Positions 17,254 through 25,379 of a stretch of 64,000 nt of DNA are shown here, one piece after another. The stretch spans positions 1-64,000 of the forward strand of contig CAVGCY010000060.1 of assembly GCA_963627915.1 (NCBI GenBank), given 5' to 3'. Under the pieces are notes generated by a model. The model was given only the letters and a program-made list of their open reading frames with translations. It did no database searches and was not told where the DNA came from. The DNA comes from CALACW01 sp963627915 (GTDB taxonomy: Bacteria > Bacillota > Clostridia > Oscillospirales > Acutalibacteraceae). The translations under genes were made by a program, and so were the position numbers. Position 1 is the first letter of the stretch. Each line of letters begins with the position of its first letter.

Positions 17254-18771
17254 TTAATTTTCAATCATGGATTCACCGGTCATTTCCTTCGGCTGAGGAA
17301 GTCCCATGATTTCAAGCATTGTGGGCGCAAGGTCTGCAAGCCTGCCGGTTTTTTTGAGCTTGCACGGATATCCGACGACGCAAAGGGGGACGGGGTTTGT
17401 CGTGTGGGGCGTAAACGGCTTGCCGTCGGGACCTATCATCTCGTCTGCGTTGCCGTGGTCGGCTGTGATGAGAACGGCTCCGCCCATTGAAAGCGCCGCG
17501 CCGCATACTCTGCCTACGCACTCGTCGACTGCCTCGACCGCCTTTACCGCCGCGTCGAATATGCCGGTATGACCAACCATGTCGCAGTTTGCAAAGTTAA
17601 GAATTACAACGTCGTATTTGCCCGACTTTATCTGTTCGCAGACGGCGTCGCATACCTCGTACGCGCTCATCTCGGGCTTAAGGTCGAATGTCGGAACGTC
17701 GGGGGACTTGATAAGTATTCTGTCCTCGCCCTCAAACGTCTTTTCCTCTCCGCCGTTAAAGAAGAACGTTACGTGAGCGTATTTCTGGGTTTCGGCGATA
17801 CGAAGCTGAGTTTTGTGATTTACCGCAAGATATTCGCCCATTGTCATTTTAAGCTCCTCCGGTGGGAAGGCTACGGTTACGTTGGGCATTGTTTCGTCAT
17901 ACTGCGTCATGCAGACGTAGTTGAGAGGGAAAAATCCGTTTTTTCTGTCGAATCCGTCAAAGTCCGGGTCGACAAACGTTCTTGTAATCTGTCTTGCTCT
18001 GTCGGGACGGAAGTTAAAGAATATAACGGAATCGCCCGATTTAATCGTCCCTTCCTTATCGATGACCGTCGGAACGATAAATTCGTCGGTAACGCCGTTT
18101 TTGTATGATTCCTCAACAGCGGATACGGCGCAGTCAGCCTGAATGCCCTCGCCGTAAACCATGGCGTCGTATGCTTTTTCGACTCTGTCCCATGCAAAAT
18201 CTCTGTCCATTGCGTAGTATCTGCCCTCTACTGTGGCGATTTTGCCGACTCCGAGTTCGCTGCACTTGTCGTAAACGTCTTTTAAGAATCCCGCGCCCGA
18301 TGTTACGGAAACGTCTCTGCCGTCCATAAGACAGTGAATGTAAACCTTGTCAAGACCGCGTTTTTCAGCCATGTCGAGAAGCCCGAAAAGGTGGTGGATG
18401 TGCGAATGAACGCCGCCGTCGGAGAGAAGTCCGATAAGATGAAGAGCCTTGCCGTTTTCCTTCGCCTTATCCATAGCGTCGCAGAGGGGCTTGTTGTTTA
18501 ATATCTCGCCGTCGTCGACCGACTTTGAAATTTTAACGAGCATCTGATAAACGATTCTGCCCGCTCCGATGTTGGTATGACCGACCTCGGAGTTGCCCAT
18601 CTGTCCGTCGGGAAGTCCTACGTCAAGTCCGGACGCGCCGATGGTCGTAAACGGGTTTTCGTTAAAAAGCTTTGTAAGATTGGGAGTTTTTGCGGCCTTT
18701 ATCGCGTTTCCGTTCGTTTCCGAACGGATGCCGAAGCCGTCCATTATACATAATACAACAGGTTTTTTCAT
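17254..18771 (-). CDS. gpmI: 2,3-bisphosphoglycerate-independent phosphoglycerate mutase
   Basis: GpmI interconverts 3- and 2-phosphoglycerate in glycolysis using two Mn ions. The 505-residue length is typical. The phosphorylated serine is Ser61 in MGNSEVGHTNIGAG; other motifs are the N-terminal CIMDGFG, HCLMDGRD, FFNFRPDRARQ and the metal ligands in TADHGNADEM. It is the last gene of a minus-strand glycolytic run (pgk, tpiA, gpmI) and is preceded by an 84-nt intergenic stretch with two hairpins that may adjust its level relative to tpiA. Confidence 0.97.
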   Translation of the reverse strand: MKKPVVLCIMDGFGIRSETNGNAIKAAKTPNLTKLFNENPFTTIGASGLDVGLPDGQMGNSEVGHTNIGAGRIVYQMLVKISKSVDDGEILNNKPLCDAMDKAKENGKALHLIGLLSDGGVHSHIHHLFGLLDMAEKRGLDKVYIHCLMDGRDVSVTSGAGFLKDVYDKCSELGVGKIATVEGRYYAMDRDFAWDRVEKAYDAMVYGEGIQADCAVSAVEESYKNGVTDEFIVPTVIDKEGTIKSGDSVIFFNFRPDRARQITRTFVDPDFDGFDRKNGFFPLNYVCMTQYDETMPNVTVAFPPEELKMTMGEYLAVNHKTQLRIAETQKYAHVTFFFNGGEEKTFEGEDRILIKSPDVPTFDLKPEMSAYEVCDAVCEQIKSGKYDVVILNFANCDMVGHTGIFDAAVKAVEAVDECVGRVCGAALSMGGAVLITADHGNADEMIGPDGKPFTPHTTNPVPLCVVGYPCKLKKTGRLADLAPTMLEIMGLPQPKEMTGESMIEN

Positions 18772-18791
18772 GTCTGATTCCTTTCATTTTG

Positions 18792-18821
18792 AACAATAAT
18801 TTACCGCTGCGGATTATTGTT
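18792..18821. repeat. Palindrome copy a (ACAATAATTT family) between tpiA and gpmI
   Basis: AACAATAAT (18792-18800) pairs with ATTATTGTT (18813-18821), extended by two wobble pairs, around a CCG-containing loop. It is one of five related palindromes in the window; the others are at 25349, 26546, 28200 and 29808. Confidence 0.7.
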
Positions 18822-18827
18822 AATAAA

Positions 18828-18849
18828 CGGGCGAATTTACATCCGCCCG
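18828..18849 (-). terminator. Weak hairpin downstream of tpiA
   Basis: CGGGCG (18828-18833) pairs with CGCCCG (18844-18849). On the minus strand it is followed by TTTATT, so partial termination or RNA processing between tpiA and gpmI is plausible. Confidence 0.5.
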
Positions 18850-18855
18850 CGCATT

Positions 18856-19623
18856 TTACTTTGAAGCCGCCTTAACGATAACGGAGAAGTCCTCCGCTTT
18901 GAGTGAAGCTCCGCCGATGAGCCCGCCGTCAACATTGACCTTGGAAACAAGCTCGTCCGCGTTCTTTGCGTTCATTGAACCGCCGTACTGAACGGTTACC
19001 TTTTCCGCCGCGTCGCTGCCGTAAGCCTCGGCGATAGCGGCGCGGACAAATCCGTTGCCCTCGTCTGCCTGGTCTGCAGTTGCGGTAACTCCCGTACCGA
19101 TAGCCCATACAGGCTCGTAAGCGATAATAACGTTTTTGAGCTGATCCTCGGTAACGTTTGTAAGAGCCATCTTCGTCTGATATTTAAGAAGGGTTTCGGT
19201 ATATCCGAGCTCTCTCTGCTCAAGAGTTTCGCCGACGCATACGATAGCCTTGAAGCCTGCCTTAAGAGCGGCAAGAGTGCGAAGGTTAACCGTCTGATCG
19301 GTTTCTCCGAAATATGTTCTTCTCTCGCTGTGTCCGATAACGACGTACTCAACGCCTGCCTCCTTAAGCATGGCCGCGCTTATTTCGCCCGTGTACGCGC
19401 CGGACTCTTTATAATGTATATTCTCCGCTCCGATACGGATATTCGAGCCTTTAGCCGTCTCGACAGCCGCGGGGATGTCGATAAACGGAACGCAGAGAAC
19501 CACGTCGCAGTCTGCGTCCTTTACGAGGGGTTTCATCTCCTCGATAAGAGCCTTTGCCTCCGAAGGGGTCTTGTTCATTTTCCAGTTGCCTGCAATGACA
19601 GCTTTACGAACTGCTTTATTCAT
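18856..19623 (-). CDS. tpiA: Triosephosphate isomerase
   Basis: TpiA interconverts dihydroxyacetone phosphate and glyceraldehyde 3-phosphate. The 255-residue TIM barrel has the catalytic residues in place: Lys15 in GNWKMNK, His98 in VIGHSERR and Glu170 in AYEPVWAIGTG, plus the phosphate-binding YGGSM near the C-terminus. An AAAGG SD precedes the ATG. It is the middle gene of pgk-tpiA-gpmI. The 181-nt gap after pgk leaves room for a separate promoter; TTTACA and a TATTAT/TATAAA-like box are visible at about 19670-19700 but with non-ideal spacing. Confidence 0.97.
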   Translation of the reverse strand: MNKAVRKAVIAGNWKMNKTPSEAKALIEEMKPLVKDADCDVVLCVPFIDIPAAVETAKGSNIRIGAENIHYKESGAYTGEISAAMLKEAGVEYVVIGHSERRTYFGETDQTVNLRTLAALKAGFKAIVCVGETLEQRELGYTETLLKYQTKMALTNVTEDQLKNVIIAYEPVWAIGTGVTATADQADEGNGFVRAAIAEAYGSDAAEKVTVQYGGSMNAKNADELVSKVNVDGGLIGGASLKAEDFSVIVKAASK

Positions 19624-19804
19624 AATTAAACGAACCTTTCATATTGAATTGAAATTCATACGTTTGTATTTTATAATACAAATCATTTATACGGGAATGT
19701 AAATATAATTACATCTCAAACGCGGGGATAGAAAAAACAATCGGTTTATGAATTTTTTTTCGCCCCGGACGTTTTTAACATCCCCCCGGCCTGCGCCGTA
19801 AAAC

Positions 19805-20998
19805 TTACTTGTCGTCGATACAGGCAATACCGGGAAGCTCTTTTCCTTCAAGATACTCGAGCGAAGCGCCGCCGCCTGTTGAAATGTGGCTCATTTTGTC
19901 AGCAAATCCGAGCTTCTTGACAGCCGCCGCGGAGTCGCCGCCGCCGATGATTGAAATAGCGTTTGAATCCGCGATACCCTTTGCAACGGATATTGTTCCG
20001 TTTGCGAAATGCTCCCACTCGGAAACGCCCATAGGTCCGTTCCAGATAACGGTTCCGGCGTTTTTGATTGACTTTGCGTAAAGCTCGGAGGTAACGGGTC
20101 CTATATCAAGACCCATCCAGCCGTCGGGGATTGAATCGGAATAAATTGTCATATACTGTGCGTTTTCATCGTATTTGTCGGCGATAACGTTATCAACGGG
20201 AAGAAGGAAGTTTACGCCCTTTTCCTTTGCCTTTGCCATCATGGACTTGGCGTTTTCGATATTTTCGCTGTCAAGAAGCGAGGTGCCGATGCTGTAGCCC
20301 TGAGCCGCGAAGAACGTATAAGCCATGCCTCCGCCGATGATGACGGTGTCGCATTTGTCGAGAAGGTTAGTAATAACGCCTATCTTGTCCGAAACCTTAG
20401 CTCCGCCGAGGATGGCAACGAGAGGACGAACGGGATTTTCAAGAGCTCCGCCTATGAACTTGATTTCCTTCTGAATAAGATAGCCTACCGCCGAGGGAAG
20501 GTAATCGGCAACGCCCGCGGTCGATGAATGCGCTCTGTGAGCCGAACCGAATGCGTCGTTTACGTATACGTCGGCAAGGGAAGCGAACTTCTTTGAAAGC
20601 TCGGGGTCGTTCTTTGTTTCGCCCGGCTCAAAGCGTACGTTCTCAAGGAGCATAACCTCGCCGTCTTTAAGAGAACCTGCGATTTCCTGCGCCGATTCGC
20701 CGACAACGTCCTTGGCAAGCTTAACTTCCTGACCGAGATATTTTGAAAGGCACTCGGCTACGGGAGCCATGGAGAACTCGGGATTAACCTGTCCCTTGGG
20801 TCTGCCGAGGTGAGAGCAAAGGATAACCTTCGCGCCTTTCTCTGTAAGGTACTTAATAGTGGGGAGAGAAGCGACGATTCTTTTATCGCTTGTGATAACT
20901 CCGTTTTCCATTTTTACGTTGAAATCGCAGCGTACTAGAACTCTTTTACCGCTGACTTCAATATCTTCAACTGTTTTTTTGTTTAAAGCACTGCTCAT
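19805..20998 (-). CDS. pgk: Phosphoglycerate kinase
   Basis: Pgk transfers phosphate from 1,3-bisphosphoglycerate to ADP in glycolysis. The 397-residue protein shows RCDFNVKM near residue 23, SHLGRPKG, the LGGAKVSDK stretch, and the nucleotide-binding GGGDSAAAVK near 350. The ATG is preceded by GAAGGAG. It is the first gene of the minus-strand glycolytic operon. gap, which often precedes pgk, is not here; the divergent neighbour is an alpha-galactosidase. Confidence 0.97.
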   Translation of the reverse strand: MSSALNKKTVEDIEVSGKRVLVRCDFNVKMENGVITSDKRIVASLPTIKYLTEKGAKVILCSHLGRPKGQVNPEFSMAPVAECLSKYLGQEVKLAKDVVGESAQEIAGSLKDGEVMLLENVRFEPGETKNDPELSKKFASLADVYVNDAFGSAHRAHSSTAGVADYLPSAVGYLIQKEIKFIGGALENPVRPLVAILGGAKVSDKIGVITNLLDKCDTVIIGGGMAYTFFAAQGYSIGTSLLDSENIENAKSMMAKAKEKGVNFLLPVDNVIADKYDENAQYMTIYSDSIPDGWMGLDIGPVTSELYAKSIKNAGTVIWNGPMGVSEWEHFANGTISVAKGIADSNAISIIGGGDSAAAVKKLGFADKMSHISTGGGASLEYLEGKELPGIACIDDK

Positions 20999-21032
20999 GT
21001 AAATTTCTCCTTCTAATATTTATACACATAAC

Positions 21033-21061
21033 ATTTTATACGATTGTCAAACAATTATCAA
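21033..21061 (-). promoter_or_regulatory. pgk promoter with palindromic spacer
   Basis: On the minus strand TTGATA (21061-21056), 17 nt, TAAAAT (21038-21033). The spacer holds a perfect inverted repeat, ATTGT-N3-ACAAT (21043-21055), suggestive of a repressor operator, for example for a sugar-responsive regulator. Confidence 0.65.
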
Positions 21062-21129
21062 TAGAAAATCGCCCTAAAATGATAAATTTCTCAAAAATTT
21101 TTTAAATTTAACAACATGTAAAAATAATA

Positions 21130-21158
21130 TTTACATAAACCTATAATTTATGTATAAT
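21130..21158 (+). promoter_or_regulatory. Promoter of the alpha-galactosidase gene
   Basis: TTTACA (21130-21135), 17 nt, TATAAT (21153-21158), about 32 nt before the ATG, which has AAGGAG upstream. Confidence 0.75.
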
Positions 21159-21189
21159 ATATAAAACAATTATATTAAGGAGTTTTTCA

Positions 21190-23367
21190 ATGTCGGTTAT
21201 ATTTGATTCAAAAAAACGCGCGTTTAAGCTCGATACGGTTTCGTCGAGCCTTGTTTTGCATATTTATGATGAAAATTATCTTCTCGAGCTTTACTACGGG
21301 GCAAGAATCCCCGATATCGTTATCGATAAGTGCAAAAGACATCCCAACGCGTCATTTTCGCCCGTCGACCCCGTTATGGGCGAACACGGCTTTTCCCCGG
21401 ATTCCGCGCCCATGGCGTTCGGATGCAACGGCGGAGATTTCAGAATTTCCGCGCTGTCGGTAAGAAACGCCGAGGGTGAAAATCACACGGATATCCGTTA
21501 CCTTTCGCACGAGATTTATAAGGGCAAAAGGGAGATTCCCTTACTTCCTTCGTCGTACGCGAATACGCCGGACGAGTGCGATACTCTCGAAATTACAGCT
21601 GAGGATAAGGCTCTCGGCGTAAACGTAACGCTTGTTTATAACGTGTTTGAAAAAGCCGACGTTATCACGAGAAGCGTTAAAATTAAAAACGTGACGGATT
21701 CGGTCGTTCATATCGAACGTGCGTTCAGTCTGTGCGATGATTTAAAATCGATGGATTACGACATGATAACGCTCTGGGGCAGACATGCCAAGGAACGCTG
21801 TATCGAAAGACGTCCGCTTGCTCACGGAGTTCAGGGCGTCGAGAGCAAGAGAGGCGTTTCGGGACATTCACAGAACCCGTTTGCCGCATTCGTATCAAAA
21901 AATGCGGATGAAAAGCAGGGCGAGGTATACGCGTACAATTTCGTTTATTCGGGCAATTTCTCTGCCCTTGCCGAGTGCGATCATAACTCTACGACGCGCT
22001 TTATAATGGGTATAAATCCGACTGATTTCGAGTGGCTTTTAGCTCCGGGGCAAACGTTTTATACGCCTGAGACTATAAGCGTTTACACGAATAAGGGTAT
22101 CGGTGAAATGAGCCGGATTCTTCACAGATTCTGCAATAACAATATTATAAGAGGAAAATATAAAACAGAAAAAAGACCCTTGCTTATCAACAGCTGGGAG
22201 GCGGCTTATTTCGATTTCGATTCCGATAAGCTCGTCGAATTTGCAAAAGAAGCTAAAAATCTCGGCATTGAAATGCTCGTAATGGACGACGGCTGGTTCG
22301 GCCGCAGAAACGACGACACAAATTCGCTCGGCGACTGGTACGTTAACGAAAATAAGCTTGCCGGCGGACTTTCAAGCCTTATAGAACGCGTAAACGCCGA
22401 GGGGCTTAAATTCGGAATATGGTATGAGCCGGAGATGATTTCTCCCGATTCGGATTTGTTCAGAGCGCATCCCGACTGGCACGTCCATGTAAACTGCCGG
22501 GAGGCCATGCTCGGCAGACATCAGTATGTTCTCGACGTTTCAAGAGAGGACGTGAGGGAGAATATATGGCGTCAGATGTACGAGGTTCTTTCAAAGAATA
22601 AAATAGATTATGTCAAGTGGGATTTTAACCGCAACATTTCCGACGCTTCGTCGGCAATCCTGCCCCCCGAGAGGAAAAAGGAATTTTATCACCGCTTCAT
22701 TCTCGGCACGTACGACTTGATGAACAGGCTTGTTGCTTCGTTCCCCGATATTCTTTTTGAGGGCTGTTCCGGCGGCGGCGGACGTTTTGACCCGGCGATG
22801 CTCTGCTATTCTCCGCAGATATGGGCAAGCGACAACACGGACGCGCTCGACAGAGTTTATATCCAGTTCGGCACATCGATGTGTTATCCCGCCTCGGCTA
22901 TGGGTGCGCATGTTTCCGCGTGCGACAGGGAGAGTTATGAAACAAAGGGCAATGTCGCAATGTGGGGTACGTTCGGATATGAATTAGACCCGAGAAAGCT
23001 TACCGACAGCGAAAAAGAGCTTGTCAAAGAGCAGGTTAAGGATTATCACAAATATTATTCTCTTATCAGAAACGGCGACCTTTACAGAATCGTCTCTCCG
23101 TTTGAAAATAAATTCAGATGCGCGTGGCTTATCGCTTCGCCGGACAGGACGCGCGCCCTGTTTACGCTCGTTACCTTGATAGGAGAGAACTGCCCGAGCG
23201 TATATATCAGAATGCAGGGTCTTGCCCCCGATAAATACTATACGTGCAGTCTTGATTCAAACGTTTATTCCGGCGCGTACTTAATGAACTGCGGTCTTGA
23301 TTTGACGCAAAAAGCTGAACGTGATACGGAAAGTATTGTAATTTATTTTGAGGAGTGCCGCAAATGA
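21190..23367 (+). CDS. Alpha-galactosidase, glycoside hydrolase family 36
   Basis: The enzyme should release terminal alpha-1,6-galactose from melibiose, raffinose-type oligosaccharides or galactomannan. The 725-residue length and layout match clostridial/bacillar GH36: an N-terminal beta-sandwich, a TIM barrel with MDDGWFG and WYEPEM, the nucleophile Asp478 (VKWDFNR), the Cys/Gly-rich GCSGGGGRF, and the acid/base Asp548 (SDNTDALDR). These two positions equal those I recall for the Geobacillus AgaA enzyme. There is no signal peptide, so it is cytoplasmic and needs an oligosaccharide importer, which is not in this window. Its stop overlaps the ATG of a signal-peptide-only ORF. Confidence 0.95.
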   Translation: MSVIFDSKKRAFKLDTVSSSLVLHIYDENYLLELYYGARIPDIVIDKCKRHPNASFSPVDPVMGEHGFSPDSAPMAFGCNGGDFRISALSVRNAEGENHTDIRYLSHEIYKGKREIPLLPSSYANTPDECDTLEITAEDKALGVNVTLVYNVFEKADVITRSVKIKNVTDSVVHIERAFSLCDDLKSMDYDMITLWGRHAKERCIERRPLAHGVQGVESKRGVSGHSQNPFAAFVSKNADEKQGEVYAYNFVYSGNFSALAECDHNSTTRFIMGINPTDFEWLLAPGQTFYTPETISVYTNKGIGEMSRILHRFCNNNIIRGKYKTEKRPLLINSWEAAYFDFDSDKLVEFAKEAKNLGIEMLVMDDGWFGRRNDDTNSLGDWYVNENKLAGGLSSLIERVNAEGLKFGIWYEPEMISPDSDLFRAHPDWHVHVNCREAMLGRHQYVLDVSREDVRENIWRQMYEVLSKNKIDYVKWDFNRNISDASSAILPPERKKEFYHRFILGTYDLMNRLVASFPDILFEGCSGGGGRFDPAMLCYSPQIWASDNTDALDRVYIQFGTSMCYPASAMGAHVSACDRESYETKGNVAMWGTFGYELDPRKLTDSEKELVKEQVKDYHKYYSLIRNGDLYRIVSPFENKFRCAWLIASPDRTRALFTLVTLIGENCPSVYIRMQGLAPDKYYTCSLDSNVYSGAYLMNCGLDLTQKAERDTESIVIYFEECRK

Positions 23368-23435
23368 AAAAAATATTCAAATCGGCTCTTGCCGTGATTT
23401 TAACGGTTTTGACGGTTTGCTTTACATCAGCTTAA
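23364..23435 (+). pseudogene. 23-codon signal-peptide-only ORF, probable remnant of an exported-protein gene
   Basis: ATG at 23364 overlaps the galactosidase stop (ATGA) and sits 7 nt after GAGGAG. The 23 residues are a complete signal peptide: MKKIFKS, a hydrophobic core, and a terminal FTSA that fits signal peptidase cleavage. Then TAA follows, and after 8 nt a strong terminator. It resembles the signal peptides of the exported proteins at 32106, 39379 and 61384. The simplest reading is that the mature part of a secreted protein was deleted, leaving its start and terminator. A coupling or leader peptide is an alternative. Confidence 0.6.
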
Positions 23436-23443
23436 ATAAAGAT

Positions 23444-23487
23444 ACCGCACGGACAGGCAGATTCCGTGCGGTTTGTTCGTTTTTTTA
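23444..23487 (+). terminator. Terminator after the galactosidase/remnant ORF
   Basis: ACCGCACGGA (23444-23453) pairs perfectly with TCCGTGCGGT (23463-23472), followed by TTGTTCGTTTTTTT. Confidence 0.9.
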
Positions 23488-23497
23488 TAATTATACC

Positions 23498-24370
23498 TTA
23501 CGCTGCGGATTTTCTGTTTGTGTAAAAAAACATTGCGATTCCCGCTCCGCATATCAGCGCGTAGCCCAAAAAGCTGTACGCGTCCGGAATTTCGGAAAAT
23601 ACGAAATATCCGAGAACCGCCGAAAAAAGCACCTGCGTGTAGTCGTAGACAGATATTTCCTTTGCCGGGGCGCATATATATGCCTTTGTTATTCCTATTT
23701 GTCCTATGCACGCAAATGTGCCGGCGAGAATCAGGTAAAGAGTTTGCAGCGCGCTCATAGGCTTGTATGTAAAAATCAGAAACGGCAGACAGAGAATACA
23801 TGAAAAAGCCGAGAACCAGAAAACGATTTTACGGCTGTTTTCGCCCATTGAACCTAACTTTCTGACGAATGTATACGCAATTCCCGCGCCCATTCCGCCG
23901 AGTGCGCCCGCAAGCGCGGGGATAACTGTCGGAGAGTTGAATCCCGGTTTGATAATCAGCATACTGCCCGTAAAAGCTGCCGTTACGCCGAGAATCTGAA
24001 CGAAATTCGGTTTTTCTTTTAATATCGCGGCGGAAAAAATTATTGAAAAAAACGGCGAGAGCTTATTGAGCATATTTGCGTCGGGCAGGTTCAGCTTGCC
24101 TATTGCGTAGAAGTTGCACAGCAGTCCGAGCGTTCCGAAAAAGCACCGGCAAAACAACGGCACCGCGCTCTCTTTTTTCGGGATGAAGCCGGTTTTTTCC
24201 TTGAGTATTATAACGGAAATATAAATGAGCGCGACGAAATTTCTGAAAAACGCCTTTTGAAACGACGGCAGATCTCCGGCCAATTTTACGAACAGGGACA
24301 TTCCCGCAAAGCCGAACGCCGCTGTTATTATATATAAAATACCCTGCGTTTTACCGCTTATTCTTGCCAT
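23498..24370 (-). CDS. EamA/DMT-superfamily transporter
   Basis: This 290-residue membrane protein has ten hydrophobic segments and two EamA halves. The first half begins ITAAFGFAGMSLFVKLAG; the second contains GAGIAYTFVRKLG. It is a drug/metabolite transporter superfamily exporter or permease, substrate unknown. An AAAGGTG SD lies before the ATG. It is divergent from the epimerase gene, with a TATAAT at about 24403-24408 on its strand but a poor -35 box. It converges on the galactosidase terminator. Confidence 0.88.
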   Translation of the reverse strand: MARISGKTQGILYIITAAFGFAGMSLFVKLAGDLPSFQKAFFRNFVALIYISVIILKEKTGFIPKKESAVPLFCRCFFGTLGLLCNFYAIGKLNLPDANMLNKLSPFFSIIFSAAILKEKPNFVQILGVTAAFTGSMLIIKPGFNSPTVIPALAGALGGMGAGIAYTFVRKLGSMGENSRKIVFWFSAFSCILCLPFLIFTYKPMSALQTLYLILAGTFACIGQIGITKAYICAPAKEISVYDYTQVLFSAVLGYFVFSEIPDAYSFLGYALICGAGIAMFFYTNRKSAA

Positions 24371-24446
24371 AAAAAAACACCTTTAAAAAATATATTGTAA
24401 ATATTATACATCATTATCCGCCGAATGAATGTACAAATATGCATTC

Positions 24447-24475
24447 TTGAAATATTGAATTTTGTATATTATAAT
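24447..24475 (+). promoter_or_regulatory. Promoter of the epimerase gene, very short leader
   Basis: TTGAAA (24447-24452), 17 nt, TATAAT (24470-24475). The predicted transcription start near 24482 is only about ten nt before ATG 24493. Confidence 0.7.
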
Positions 24476-24492
24476 ATTGTCGGGTGGTTAAA

Positions 24493-25356
24493 ATGAAAAT
24501 ATCAACTGAAATTGCCTCCGCCGCAAAAATCGTCGGCGAGGAAAAAGCGATAGAATATATAGCGAAAGCAGGCTTTGACGCGTGGGATTTTTCCATGTTC
24601 GACATGGCTTTGTACGACAGAAAAAAAAGATATCTCGTGCCGGCGGAGCATCCTCTTTCGTCGGACGGATATCTTAAATTCGCAAGAAAATTAAAGCAAA
24701 TCGGACTTGATAACGGCATTGAATGCAATCAGTCGCACGCGCCGTTTCCGACATACGTGAAAGAGAGCCGAATCTGGCTTTTCCGCTCAATCGAATGCAC
24801 GGCGGAGGCGGGCGGCAAAATATGCGTAATTCATCCCGACAATAACCGTTCGAGTGAGGAAAACGCTCGGATGTACTTCGAGCTTCTCGATTTCGCAAAG
24901 CAGTACGGCGTTAAAATCGCGGCGGAAAATATGTGGAATTGGGCTGACGGCGCGAATCACGCATCGCCTGCCGCGTGTTCCGATCCCGAAAGCTTCAACG
25001 CGCATCTCGACGCGGTAAACGACGAGTATCTGACCGCGTGTCTTGACATCGGACATGCCGAAATGGCGGGACTTAATACGTCCGCCGTCGAAATGATTCA
25101 TGCTCTCGGCGGAAGGCTCGAAGCTTTGCACATTCACGATAACGACAGGGTGCATGATTCGCATCAGATTCCGTTTTCGATGAATATAGATTTTGCGCCG
25201 ATTGTAACCGCGCTCAGGGATATCGGTTATAAAGGATATTTTACGCTCGAAGCCGATACGTTTTTAAATGATTATAACGAGAATAACGTTTTCGAGGGTG
25301 TAAAAAAGCTGGCGGAGTCGGCGCGAAGGCTTGCTTTGGAGTTTGATGAACAATAA
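24493..25356 (+). CDS. Sugar phosphate isomerase/epimerase-like TIM-barrel protein
   Basis: The 287-residue protein is of the xylose isomerase-like TIM-barrel/AP endonuclease 2 family. Metal-site landmarks are visible: HPDNN, AENMWNW, CLDIGHAEM, HIHDNDRVHDSH and LEADTF, supplying Glu, Asp and His ligands. It probably isomerises or epimerises a sugar or inositol derivative; the substrate is not deducible. ATG 24493 has GGGTGG 5 nt upstream; GTG 24484 would be almost leaderless given the promoter. Its TAA stop lies inside palindrome copy b, and the convergent antiporter gene ends 2 nt further on. Confidence 0.85.
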   Translation: MKISTEIASAAKIVGEEKAIEYIAKAGFDAWDFSMFDMALYDRKKRYLVPAEHPLSSDGYLKFARKLKQIGLDNGIECNQSHAPFPTYVKESRIWLFRSIECTAEAGGKICVIHPDNNRSSEENARMYFELLDFAKQYGVKIAAENMWNWADGANHASPAACSDPESFNAHLDAVNDEYLTACLDIGHAEMAGLNTSAVEMIHALGGRLEALHIHDNDRVHDSHQIPFSMNIDFAPIVTALRDIGYKGYFTLEADTFLNDYNENNVFEGVKKLAESARRLALEFDEQ

Positions 25357-25379
25357 TTTTATGCCTTTGAATTACTGTT
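25349..25379. repeat. Palindrome copy b across two convergent stop codons
   Basis: AACAATAATT (25349-25358) pairs with AATTACTGTT (25370-25379) with one mismatch. The arms contain the stop codon of the epimerase gene and the last codons of the antiporter gene. Confidence 0.6.
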
